Below, piece after piece: positions 1 through 6,109 of a stretch of 44,516 bases of DNA; the first letter of the stretch is position 1, and each line of letters begins with the position of its first letter. A program made the position numbers and the translations under genes. Below the pieces are notes generated by a model. The model did no database searches. It saw only the letters and a list, made by a program, of their open reading frames with translations, and was not told the origin of the DNA. The stretch is from a virus. Location of the stretch: the IMG/VR virus record IMGVR_UViG_3300044713_000162, positions 1 to 44,516 of that record, one strand, 5' to 3'.

Positions 1-110
1 GGTCGCCATGCACGCGCAGATGCATCCATCGCGATCACACTCCGAACAGTTCCCCAGCAGACAGTTGACGCAGATGCGTGGGCCGACAATTGCCGCCGCC
101 GCTCTCTTCG
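1..110. repeat. Left copy of 110-bp terminal direct repeat
   Basis: Bases 1-110 are identical to 44407-44516. The reading frame of the gene on the minus strand at 231-1 continues in frame at 44406, so the two ends join. This indicates a circular assembly, either a circularly permuted genome or one with a short terminal repeat. The unique length is 44,406 bp. Confidence 0.97.
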
Positions 111-231
111 CGGGACGGGCGCGGCGTGATCGTTTGCGGCAATCGCAGCGCTCCACTCGGCGATTGCCGTAGGCGTCGATCATCACCAAGCGCCATCCGG
201 AGCCGTCGCACATCGGGCAGCTCTGAGTCAT
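1..231 (-). CDS. Cysteine-rich zinc-binding protein, 5' part (crosses the circle join)
   Basis: The gene starts at ATG 231, overlapping the stop of the J-domain gene as ATGA. It codes for 77 residues before the window edge and continues at 44406 for 13 more, giving a 90-residue protein ending at 44365. It opens with CPMCDGSGW, which has the CxxCxGxG pattern of DnaJ zinc fingers, followed by CDC and a second cluster of about eight cysteines. I infer a small zinc-binding protein. Because it lies directly after a J-domain gene, it may supply a detached DnaJ-like zinc module, but the match is only the motif. It is too short at either edge to be obvious without joining the ends. Confidence 0.8.
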   Translation of the reverse strand, partial: MTQSCPMCDGSGWRLVMIDAYGNRRVERCDCRKRSRRARPAKRAAAAIVGPRICVNCLLGNCSECDRDGCICACMAT

Positions 232-836
232 GAGGCCAGCTCCAATCGGGCGGCGTCGCGGGCCTGCACGATCTCCTCGAACTTGTTTCGGTCGCCGCCC
301 TTGTCGGGGTGATGAATTTGCACCAGCGAGCGGAAGCGCTCTTCGACCATTGGCCAAGTGGCGGCTGCCGTCGTCGATATGCCGAGAACCTGACGCCACG
401 GCCTCGACGCACTTTCAGGAAGGGCCGCGAATCCGAGGAAGGCGCGTTCAAGAATCATCGCGCCGCCATGCCGCTCAATGGCACGCATGGCTTCGAGTGT
501 GGCCGCCATCGCCGCGATGTTATCCGCGACGTGCTGATAGCGATCAATCGCCATGCACCGCATCCCGCTCTTTTTCGTCTGCCAGTACACCGCGACGCCG
601 GGATCGCTCGGCTCCTGGTCGCTGCGCGGCATTCCATCGAGACGAAGCGGAATATTCGTCGAGACGATGATGTCGTCGGAGTTGATGCCCATCAGCCGAA
701 ATTCGTTCAGCACGCGCAGAGTGGCGTCCCGCACCGAAATCCACTGATTCCCCGTTTTGAAGTGGCCGAACTTTCGCGACTGGGTGCGCTTCCAGCCGTC
801 CGGCCAACACAACGGAAATGATTTGCGCTCGCTCAT
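228..836 (-). CDS. Phage protein with C-terminal J domain
   Basis: This 202-residue protein ends in a J domain of about 60 residues, with the diagnostic HPD at residues 176-178 inside HHPDKGG, followed by a helix. J domains stimulate Hsp70 (DnaK) ATPase, so the protein probably recruits host DnaK, as lambda replication does with DnaJ. Residues 1-130 do not resemble DnaJ and carry no Gly/Phe linker or zinc repeats. They may bind a phage client. The start is ATG 836, overlapping the upstream stop as ATGA. The next gene carries a CxxCxGxG motif. The J domain is firm; the client and the process are inferred. Confidence 0.85.
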   Translation of the reverse strand: MSERKSFPLCWPDGWKRTQSRKFGHFKTGNQWISVRDATLRVLNEFRLMGINSDDIIVSTNIPLRLDGMPRSDQEPSDPGVAVYWQTKKSGMRCMAIDRYQHVADNIAAMAATLEAMRAIERHGGAMILERAFLGFAALPESASRPWRQVLGISTTAAATWPMVEERFRSLVQIHHPDKGGDRNKFEEIVQARDAARLELAS

Positions 837-979
837 AGCGGAGTCCGCTCCCGTCTGCCCTCGAAGTCGCGCCGCCGCGCTTCTGCGGTGTGGAACGATT
901 CGGAGTAGAGCCAGCGGGCAGCGCGCCAGATGGCTTTCAGAATTTTCACGCGGTCCTCCTTCCAGTTTGCGGTGGTCAT
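833..979 (-). CDS. Small basic protein (38-48 aa), unknown function
   Basis: The reading frame from ATG 979 overlaps the upstream stop as ATGA. A second in-frame start, GTG 949, has a strong GGAGG eight bases upstream, so the product is 48 or 38 residues. It is rich in Arg, Trp and Ala, with no recognisable domain. Its stop overlaps the J-domain start as ATGA. The sequence before GTG 949 (GGAGGACCGCGTGAAA) recurs before the next upstream gene at 1161, suggesting duplication of a translation-initiation segment. The gene fills the gap exactly between two overlapping neighbours. Confidence 0.65.
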   Translation of the reverse strand: MTTANWKEDRVKILKAIWRAARWLYSESFHTAEARRRDFEGRRERTPL

Positions 980-1161
980 CGAACTTCGCCTTTTAGAGAA
1001 ATCGCGCGGATGAGAAAGACGACACCGCTGAGATTGCCGTTGATTTTCTTCAGGCTTATATGGGCCTTTCGCACCGCTTCGTCGAACGATTGCGCGATCA
1101 CGTAAAAGTTTTCTCGCGTCAGTCCCTCATCCCCAACTGCCACTTCGTAGACGTATTTCAC
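976..1161 (-). CDS. Small conserved-looking protein, 61 aa
   Basis: The start is GTG 1161, preceded by CAGGAGGACCGC, a strong ribosome binding site. The protein is predicted as alpha/beta, with a pattern like small phage proteins that begin MKYVYEVxV and contain AQSFDEAVRKA. No function is known to me. A large inverted repeat lies just upstream (1176-1248). It is followed by an ATGA-coupled small gene. Confidence 0.7.
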   Translation of the reverse strand: MKYVYEVAVGDEGLTRENFYVIAQSFDEAVRKAHISLKKINGNLSGVVFLIRAISLKGEVR

Positions 1162-1175
1162 GCGGTCCTCCTGAT

Positions 1176-1248
1176 TTTCCGGGGCGGGCTTGTGGCAATC
1201 CTTCGCTGGATCCGATTTTCCCTTCTGCTCACTGCCCGCCCCCGGAAA
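1176..1248. other. Long inverted repeat (stem-loop) between two early genes
   Basis: The arms at 1176-1189 and 1234-1248 (TTTCCGGGGCGGGC and GCCCGCCCCCGGAAA) pair over 14 bp with a single bulged base, around a 44-base loop. In the leftward transcript this forms a very stable stem just before the ribosome binding site of the 61-residue gene. It is not followed by a T-run, so a processing or translation-control element is more likely than a terminator. The interval 1162-1293 could also hold a 41-codon frame (1158-1283), which I consider weak. Confidence 0.6.
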
Positions 1249-1293
1249 CTTGGCTCAACAAAAATCTGGCTTGCGAATGTCATCGCCTTCAAC

Positions 1294-1653
1294 TCACTTG
1301 TGGATGTAGCCGCACCCGTTGCACACGCTGTCGTTGCCGGGCACGCACGCGATGCCCGCATTGCACCAGCAGCCGCACACCGAAACTCCCGAACCCGGTG
1401 GACCGTAGATGCACTGACAGCCCGAAGGCGACGTGTCCTCGGGTCTGGGTTGCAGCTTCGACTGCGACACGAGCAGCAGTCCGGGCAGTGTGTCGCGCAA
1501 CTCGAAGCGAGCATGCCGCGCGAGCGTGGGCAGGGTCAGAGCAGGAAGCGCCACAGCCGGAACTGGAGCGGTTGCTGTCTGCGATTGCGCACTCGCGGGC
1601 AATGCCAGAAGCATCGTCAGCGCGAGCAGAGCGACAGAGAAAACGTTTTTCAC
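1294..1653 (-). CDS. Exported cysteine-rich protein, 119 aa
   Basis: The chosen start is GTG 1653, with GGGAGG eight bases upstream. A TTG six bases earlier is too close to that site. Residues 1-23 form a Sec signal peptide: a short basic start, a hydrophobic core and a cleavage site of the form ASA-QSQ. The mature C-terminal 45 residues carry eight cysteines in pairs (CQC, CGCWC, and later single ones), suggesting a disulphide-stabilised periplasmic domain. It sits beside a second exported cysteine-rich gene. Small exported early proteins in phages often block superinfection; that role here is inference. Confidence 0.8.
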   Translation of the reverse strand: MKNVFSVALLALTMLLALPASAQSQTATAPVPAVALPALTLPTLARHARFELRDTLPGLLLVSQSKLQPRPEDTSPSGCQCIYGPPGSGVSVCGCWCNAGIACVPGNDSVCNGCGYIHK

Positions 1654-1719
1654 GTTCAAAGCCTCCCGTTGTTTTGGTTGGCTTGCGAATTTGGATCGTC
1701 GAATTTTCCGTCATGCGGT

Positions 1720-1896
1720 TCACGGTTTCGCCGAGCAGTAGCAGATCATCGGGTTGCCATCGGTCCCGCCGATACACCAGTAGCTCTGGCCGGGAGGACA
1801 CTTCTGGTTGGGCGGCGGGTTCGGGATCGCGTCGGCCTCCAAGAATGTACAGGCCGCCAGGATCAGGAAGAGCGCGCACAGTTTGAGTCGGTTCAT
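1720..1896 (-). CDS. Small cysteine-rich lipoprotein, 58 aa
   Basis: The start is ATG 1896, preceded by AAGGAGGT. The N-terminus is a lipoprotein signal: MNRLKL, a hydrophobic run, then the lipobox LAAC with the lipidated cysteine at residue 16. The mature part is about 43 residues with four further cysteines, including CPPG and CYC. It is probably anchored in a membrane facing the periplasm or outside. The closest functional analogy is small phage lipoproteins that block receptors, such as T5 Llp, but there is no sequence similarity I can claim. It forms a pair with the exported protein at 1294-1653. Confidence 0.8.
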   Translation of the reverse strand: MNRLKLCALFLILAACTFLEADAIPNPPPNQKCPPGQSYWCIGGTDGNPMICYCSAKP

Positions 1897-1956
1897 GGTT
1901 TTGGTTGACCTCCTTTCCGGGGGAGCATTGCGAAACAAAACTTTTTTCTCTCGGCT

Positions 1957-2211
1957 TCACGTCTCCGAACTTTGCGCCGATGGGATGGGTCCCGGCCCAC
2001 CGACCATTTGCTCCTCGCGAGGCTGCTCAAGTTCAGACATATCGCCGAAGAGCTTAAGCAGTTCTCCGTAGCTCGTTTCCGTCGGCGGCGCGGTCGAGCA
2101 GTTCACAAAGTTCTCCGTGCGATTCGGACAGCGCAAGTGCTCCATCAGCGCATCGAGCACGGCCATTTGCTGCGAACACGTCAATCGGAAAACGATTTTG
2201 AATTCCGCCAA
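1957..2211 (-). CDS. Unknown protein, 84 aa
   Basis: The frame starts at TTG 2211 after AAGGTGGTGAGAG, a usable ribosome binding site. An internal ATG at 2166 lacks one. The protein has a mixed N-terminal half with two cysteines and an acidic, proline-rich tail. It overlaps the 3' half of the gene at 2054-2362 in another frame by 158 bases, so one of the two is probably shorter than drawn, or a frameshift joins them. No family is recognised. Confidence 0.5.
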   Translation of the reverse strand: MAEFKIVFRLTCSQQMAVLDALMEHLRCPNRTENFVNCSTAPPTETSYGELLKLFGDMSELEQPREEQMVGGPGPIPSAQSSET

Positions 2212-2362
2212 CTCTCACCACCTTTCGACAACGATTGCGGGCAGGGACCCCGCGTGCTTTCGCCCACGCCTCTGCCGCGTAGACGAAAAGAATTGAGGGG
2301 AGGAACCCGCAGAGCATCCCCACTTCGAACAAGAGCTTGGTGAAGAGCCAGAGGTCGGTCAT
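2054..2362 (-). CDS. Small membrane protein with N-terminal helix, 102 aa
   Basis: The start ATG 2362 overlaps the methyltransferase stop as ATGA. Residues 4-28 are hydrophobic and aromatic and predicted to span the membrane, followed by AEAWAKARG and a basic stretch. The downstream half overlaps the 84-residue frame at 1957-2211 and looks less protein-like, so the true product may end earlier or shift frame around 2210. Function is unknown. Confidence 0.5.
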   Translation of the reverse strand: MTDLWLFTKLLFEVGMLCGFLPSILFVYAAEAWAKARGVPARNRCRKVVRVGGIQNRFPIDVFAANGRARCADGALALSESHGELCELLDRAADGNELRRTA

Positions 2363-2988
2363 GCCGAAGCCTCGCACGTTGACGCCTGCAGGCGGCATGA
2401 CGACGCCGGCAGAGGATCCTCGCCAAAGGGAAGCGGGATCTCGCCAGCAAACCAGCGGTTGTACTTGATTCCCGGTCCCCGCAGATATCGAGTCAGCGGC
2501 GGCCGCTTCGGAGCTCGAGGCGTGAAAAACTGGAGACAGCGCACATGGCAGTTGTCACCGACGCGAACAAGGTAGGCCTTTTCGTGCCGCACTCCCCCGT
2601 AGGTGCTCGACCATTGCGTGTGGAACCAAATAATCCGCTCGCGGGCGATCCAGATGTATTGCCGGAACAGCGCGACCTTCATCTGCGCGTTGAAATGAAC
2701 GTAGGGCGGATCAAGAATCACCACGTCGAAGCTGTCACGACCGAACGGCGGAGCCCACGCATCGGCGATAACATCCGGGCGGACGATGCGATCGATATCC
2801 ATCCGAACCCCAAATCGGGCGCGGCCGCCAAAGGGATGCAGCACGCGCTTGCCGGCGCATTCGGCCCGGAGTAACTTCTCGACGTTCGGCGGAAAACTCC
2901 AGCGATTACTTCGTCCCTTGCCGGAATTCGCGCACCAGAGAACATCAACCGGAAATGAACGCACTGACGAGGTCCTCGGCATCTTCAC
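2359..2988 (-). CDS. Adenine-N6/cytosine-N4 DNA methyltransferase
   Basis: This 209-residue protein carries the catalytic motif DPPY at residues 93-96 (in VVILDPPYVHF), which defines amino-methyltransferases acting on adenine N6 or cytosine N4. The SAM-binding motif is probably HPFGGRARFG at 51-60, followed by the acidic MDID. The motif order is SAM site then DPPY. There is no cognate nuclease nearby, so it is an orphan enzyme, probably protecting phage DNA from host restriction or marking it for regulation. The start GTG 2988 overlaps the upstream stop as GTGA; an ATG lies two codons on. The specificity cannot be read from sequence. Confidence 0.88.
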   Translation of the reverse strand: MKMPRTSSVRSFPVDVLWCANSGKGRSNRWSFPPNVEKLLRAECAGKRVLHPFGGRARFGVRMDIDRIVRPDVIADAWAPPFGRDSFDVVILDPPYVHFNAQMKVALFRQYIWIARERIIWFHTQWSSTYGGVRHEKAYLVRVGDNCHVRCLQFFTPRAPKRPPLTRYLRGPGIKYNRWFAGEIPLPFGEDPLPASSCRLQASTCEASA

Positions 2989-3254
2989 GCCACCTCCCGC
3001 GAGAACCGCACCACGCGTTCATCCCCGCAATACGGACAGCACCCAAACAATCCGTTCCCCACCTGAAACTCCGCCACAAATCGCTGCGTCTTTCCGGTGC
3101 ACTTGCAGAAATCTTCGAACTCGATGGGAACCTGCAGTTCGGAAATCGGGAGGACGGCGGGAGCTGTCGCAGTAGTTTCCCCCTCACCGCCGTCCTCGCG
3201 GCCGACCGGGAACCGGGGGATCTCGGTCGGCAAAGTGAAGTCGAAGTCTGTCAT
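2985..3254 (-). CDS. Zinc-ribbon protein, 89 aa
   Basis: The start ATG 3254 overlaps the upstream stop as ATGA. The first 45 residues are low-complexity. The C-terminal half has CKC at about residues 50-52 and CCPYCG at 72-77, spaced as in a small zinc ribbon. Such modules bind nucleic acid or protein partners. It lies in a run of translationally coupled early genes just before the methyltransferase. No function can be assigned. Confidence 0.75.
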   Translation of the reverse strand: MTDFDFTLPTEIPRFPVGREDGGEGETTATAPAVLPISELQVPIEFEDFCKCTGKTQRFVAEFQVGNGLFGCCPYCGDERVVRFSREVA

Positions 3255-3457
3255 GCTCGCTCCGAACTTGTTTGAGTGGCGCGGTAGCGCACGATGTTGA
3301 ACTCGTCGCGGAATTTCTCGACCAGGCCCATCGCGCACAATTCGTCGAGCGTGCGGGCCACTTCGGCGCGCTGCATGCGGACCGCGAGCGTCTGCCGACA
3401 TTTCTGGGGAGCGGGTTGCGGTTTGGGGTATGATGCTAGCGACGTTGCAGTTGCCAT
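3251..3457 (-). CDS. Small winged-helix-like protein, 68 aa
   Basis: The start ATG 3457 is chosen because GGAGAAAACGGAA precedes it. The stretch from about residue 28 (RAEVARTLDELCAMGLVEKF) reads like the recognition part of a winged helix: a helix, a turn ending in GLVEK, then a strand containing NIVRYR. It may be a small DNA-binding regulator. It lies 78 bases downstream of the replication-protein candidate. Confidence 0.6.
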   Translation of the reverse strand: MATATSLASYPKPQPAPQKCRQTLAVRMQRAEVARTLDELCAMGLVEKFRDEFNIVRYRATQTSSERA

Positions 3458-3535
3458 TTCCGTTTTCTCCTTTGGCCAGGTTGAAAACACGTTTCAGGGT
3501 GCGGCGCGGATCATCACTCCGCGCCGTTTCACTTT

Positions 3536-4360
3536 CTAGGGACTCGCTTCCATCTGATAGCCCCAAAACTTCAGGGCCTCGATGACGGACTCTTCGGTGC
3601 GGTGCCACCGTTCGCAGACGGCGCTCAGTGCGGCGCGCCAGCTCAGTTTGGGCCGATAGCGCGGATCGCCAGGCTCCAGCTCTGTACCGTATTCGCTGTG
3701 AGTGCAGCCCTTCATAACGACGGCCATGTTGGCGACGAACTTCGCGCAGTCGCGTTTCGTCAGCTTCGGCTGGGGAGCGCGCTCGGTGCTGCGGTGCTCG
3801 GGCTTTTCCGCGGCGGGAGTGGCCCGCTGTGGAGCTGGCGCGGCGGGAGCTGGAGACTTCGGTGGGGGCGCGGTGGGTAGTGCGGGCTTGCGGATCGGCG
3901 TCACTTCGCCCGCGGATTCGGCGCGGTGGGCCTGCCGCCATTGCATCAGCAGCGAAATCGGCAGGCGGTGCGTGGTCACCCGGCGATAGAGCCCATTGTC
4001 GCTGTCGGTGCGCGGGCGAATCCAGATGTGGTGACAGTTGCCGCGGCGGTCGCGGTGCGCGATTTCAAGCAGGCCCAAATCTTCCGCGGCTCTGAGGTTG
4101 TAGCGCACGGTCGAATCGCTGCGGTAGTAGCAGGCCTTGCGGTAGTCACCCACGGCTTTGAACAGTTGCACATCGGCTCCGAAGGGGCGGCCGGCGGCGA
4201 TCCACATGCCGCGCAGGAAATGCCGGAAGCGTCGCGAGAGCAATTCCGCCGGGCAGGTTTCGAAGAAATTCTCGATCTCGGCGCGGGTGAAGAAATGGCG
4301 CTGATTTGCGCTTTGGGAATCGCCCGAATTGCGGTAAGCTGTCGCTGTTGACGCTGCCAT
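3536..4360 (-). CDS. Putative replication initiator/organiser with winged-helix domain
   Basis: The start ATG 4360 is preferred because GAGG precedes it, though closely (three bases); a GTG at 4396 has no ribosome site. Residues 20-125 look like a winged-helix DNA-binding domain, including a segment of the type STVRYNLRAAEDLGLLEI. A linker of about 60 residues rich in Ala and Pro follows, then a conserved C-terminal helical part ending in a Trp/Tyr-rich helix. This order, DNA-binding domain then linker then helicase-loader-like tail, is typical of phage replisome organisers (lambda O, DnaD-type). It lies 1 kb downstream of the iteron-like repeats. The function is inferred from architecture and position. 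Confidence 0.5.
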   Translation of the reverse strand: MAASTATAYRNSGDSQSANQRHFFTRAEIENFFETCPAELLSRRFRHFLRGMWIAAGRPFGADVQLFKAVGDYRKACYYRSDSTVRYNLRAAEDLGLLEIAHRDRRGNCHHIWIRPRTDSDNGLYRRVTTHRLPISLLMQWRQAHRAESAGEVTPIRKPALPTAPPPKSPAPAAPAPQRATPAAEKPEHRSTERAPQPKLTKRDCAKFVANMAVVMKGCTHSEYGTELEPGDPRYRPKLSWRAALSAVCERWHRTEESVIEALKFWGYQMEASP

Positions 4361-4416
4361 CGGCCTCAACTCTGTACTCAAGCGGCGCGAATTCACAGTT
4401 CGCGCCGTTCGCTTTT

Positions 4417-4923
4417 TCAGGCCGCCGGATCGCGGCGGCGGAGCTCGTCCAGCTTCACAGACCGGACAGGCTTACGAGGCGACGATGCGTCGCCCCAAAC
4501 TTTGTCGTGGAGTTTCCCGAGCTTGGCTTCGCGCGCGGCGAGAATGCGCGGCCAGACCTGGTCCGGATGACACTGCAACACCTGCCACGTCGCCGCCTCG
4601 TACGGCGTCGCGTAGCCATGCAGCGACCAGCTGGGGATGCCGTGCTGCGCCCAACGAGTTGCGATCCACGCGATGCGGAGATCATCGCGGAGCCAGGGAT
4701 CGGTTTCTTGCTTTTCCGCCGCTTCCAGGTGGAGCAGGACTCGCCCTGTCCAGCTCACGCCGTCTTGCCCAACTGCACTCACGCGCTCCTGGGGAAGCGC
4801 GTCGAAACTTATACGCTGTAAAACCTCAACCTGAAACGACCGAGGCCAAATTTTTACGGAAACCGGAAAAAGGGCGAGCGCGGCGGCCCAGAACACCGCG
4901 CGGGCCAGCAGGCAGTTTTTCAT
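4417..4923 (-). CDS. Membrane-anchored protein of unknown function, 168 aa
   Basis: The start ATG 4923 overlaps the zinc-ribbon gene's stop as ATGA. Residues 5-25 form a hydrophobic helix that could be a membrane anchor or an uncleaved signal. The rest is soluble, rich in Trp and His (for example DPWLRDDLRIAWIATRWA). No family is recognised. It lies between the zinc-ribbon protein and the replication candidate in the early leftward unit. Confidence 0.65.
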   Translation of the reverse strand: MKNCLLARAVFWAAALALFPVSVKIWPRSFQVEVLQRISFDALPQERVSAVGQDGVSWTGRVLLHLEAAEKQETDPWLRDDLRIAWIATRWAQHGIPSWSLHGYATPYEAATWQVLQCHPDQVWPRILAAREAKLGKLHDKVWGDASSPRKPVRSVKLDELRRRDPAA

Positions 4924-5237
4924 GCAGTCGCCGCCTGGGCTTGGGAGTCAGAAACCGCCGTGGAGGGCTTGCGCGCGGAGAGCGGCAAGGTCTGATAACA
5001 GGTACGGGGTAAACCTTCCGCCCCGACTTCATTGAGGTTCGGAGGGGCACCGTGCGGCGGCGGATGGGGCGGCCCGGCGTTCGGGTAGCGCTCCCGGTCC
5101 CACTTCATGGTGCGGCATTTTTGGTTGGGGCAGCGACGAGGGGGATTCTTGCGGCGCGGAATCCAGGCGGTCCCGCACATCTGGCACTCGTACCCTCTGC
5201 CTTCCTTCGTGACGATGACCTTCACGACTTCAGCCAT
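4920..5237 (-). CDS. Zinc-ribbon protein, first gene of the early leftward unit
   Basis: The start ATG 5237 gives MAEVVKVIVTKEGRGYEC. Cysteines are arranged CxxC at residues 18-21 (CQMC) and CPNQKC about 15 residues later, a small rubredoxin-like zinc ribbon. The C-terminal half is proline-rich and disordered. A putative promoter ends only about seven bases upstream of the ATG, so its message may be leaderless. As the first gene it could be a regulator, but this is inference. Confidence 0.7.
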   Translation of the reverse strand: MAEVVKVIVTKEGRGYECQMCGTAWIPRRKNPPRRCPNQKCRTMKWDRERYPNAGPPHPPPHGAPPNLNEVGAEGLPRTCYQTLPLSARKPSTAVSDSQAQAATA

Positions 5238-5244
5238 GCGAGCC

Positions 5245-5273
5245 AGTATCCATAGCGAATGACAATGCGTCAA
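5245..5273 (-). promoter_or_regulatory. Putative sigma-70-type promoter for the early leftward unit
   Basis: On the minus strand TTGACG (5273-5268) is followed after exactly 17 bases by GATACT (5250-5245). The -35 matches consensus at five of six positions and the -10 at four of six. Transcription would begin at about 5238, next to the ATG at 5237. Confidence 0.5.
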
Positions 5274-5282
5274 GGGAAATCT

Positions 5283-5319
5283 GTGAACCCTTGTGGAAAT
5301 GTTGCCCTTGCAGGTTCAC
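5283..5319. promoter_or_regulatory. Inverted repeat upstream of the early promoter
   Basis: GTGAACC (5283-5289) and GGTTCAC (5313-5319) form a perfect 7-bp inverted repeat with 23 bases between. The half-site centres are about 30 bp apart, close to three helical turns, which would suit looping or two bound dimers. It lies 10 bases upstream of the putative -35. Confidence 0.4.
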
Positions 5320-5355
5320 CCGCCCCGAAGTGTGTCAAATTTTACCCACCAGTTC

Positions 5356-5423
5356 TTGCCGAACGATGAAGACTGCCGAGCGGCAATTCCTGCCGAACGA
5401 CAGAACCTGTTGAACGGCAAAAA
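5356..5423 (+). repeat. Four tandem 17-bp iteron-like repeats (candidate origin)
   Basis: Four copies of a motif like CTGCCGAACG start at 5356, 5373, 5390 and 5407, each exactly 17 bases apart. The core is TGCCGAACGA, TGCCGAGCGG, TGCCGAACGA and TGTTGAACGG. An A-run (from about 5419) and a less GC-rich segment with AGTATCT twice follow, as a melting region might. This iteron plus AT-rich layout is typical of replication origins bound by phage or plasmid initiators. The repeats lie inside the genome's longest non-coding interval and near the replication candidate. They could instead be operators. Confidence 0.6.
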
Positions 5424-5545
5424 AAAGCTCTGAAGTATCTCAGTATCTAGAAGGAAAGAGCAGTTGAGGGTTTTAGGTTTTGAAAGACTAGAAGCTTCCC
5501 CCCTCACCCCCATCGCCGTCGGCGCTGCCTGAAAATCACGCGGAA

Positions 5546-5564
5546 GCGCGCAAACCCCGCGCGC
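5546..5564. other. GC hairpin in the non-coding interval
   Basis: GCGCGC (5546-5551) and GCGCGC (5559-5564) flank a 7-base loop. There is no T-run after it on either strand, so termination of the leftward unit ending at 5685 is possible but unproven. The remainder of 5424-5684 shows no gene. Confidence 0.35.
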
Positions 5565-5684
5565 GATCTCACCCCAAGGCTTTTATTTGGACGAGCAACC
5601 CCAACGGCTCGCCTGTCGAAGCGGCGAAGCACGCCAGGTTCCACTCGGAAAGGGAGACAGCGGGAGAACTGCAGGCGGGAAAAA

Positions 5685-5786
5685 CTACCAGCGCGGACCG
5701 ACGTTGTGGTTTGCCCATCGCGCCAACAGGATCACGAAGGCGACGCCGGCAACAACGCCGAGGGCGAAAATCAGTAGCGGGTGCAT
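5685..5786 (-). CDS. 33-aa single-pass membrane peptide
   Basis: The start ATG 5786 overlaps the upstream stop as TGATG. The product begins MHPLLIFALG and has one hydrophobic helix of about 20 residues, followed by a short tail with RWANHN. It is the last gene of the three-gene unit with the Acb2-like protein. Its role is unknown; small membrane peptides next to anti-defence genes can modulate host membranes, but that is speculation. Confidence 0.65.
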   Translation of the reverse strand: MHPLLIFALGVVAGVAFVILLARWANHNVGPRW

Positions 5787-6103
5787 CAGTCGAGATTCTT
5801 GGTCGAGAACTTCCAGGGCCGGGCCGCGGCGTGCGCCCAGACTTTCCCTTCCCCGCCATTCGCCGCTTCGGCGGCGGCTTCGGCGAGTTGCGCGGTCACG
5901 AGCAGATGTTTGCCTTCTTCCGAGATGCGGACGGCGCGGGTGTAGTCGGAGATCCGCTTGGCGGTTTTCAGTTTGAAGATTTTTCCCGCCAGCTCCGCGG
6001 CCGCGTGATCGGCCTTGGCGTACAGGGCCGCCGCCTTTTCCTGGAGACGTTCGATCCGCTGGTGGGCGCGGAGGATGGCGGCTTCGCGTTTGGTGAGGGG
6101 CAT
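5786..6103 (-). CDS. Helical protein of unknown function, 105 aa
   Basis: The start ATG 6103 lies six bases after the upstream gene's stop. Residues 1-80 are predicted almost wholly helical and Ala/Lys/Glu-rich, with coiled-coil character (RIERLQEKAAALYAKADHAA). The tail is Gly and Trp containing. It sits between the sponge candidate and the membrane peptide, tightly coupled to both. No family is recognised. Confidence 0.7.
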   Translation of the reverse strand: MPLTKREAAILRAHQRIERLQEKAAALYAKADHAAAELAGKIFKLKTAKRISDYTRAVRISEEGKHLLVTAQLAEAAAEAANGGEGKVWAHAAARPWKFSTKNLD

Positions 6104-6109
6104 CAGGTT

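Noticed and set aside
35-451. Leftward frame of 138 codons at the left edge
   Set aside because: It overlaps the J-domain gene and the cysteine-rich gene in another frame and has an Arg/Pro/Ser-rich shadow composition.
5400-5470. Intrinsic terminator on the minus strand (CTGA-TCAG stem before a T-run)
   Set aside because: The stem is only four base pairs and the T-run is inside the iteron region; too weak to call.
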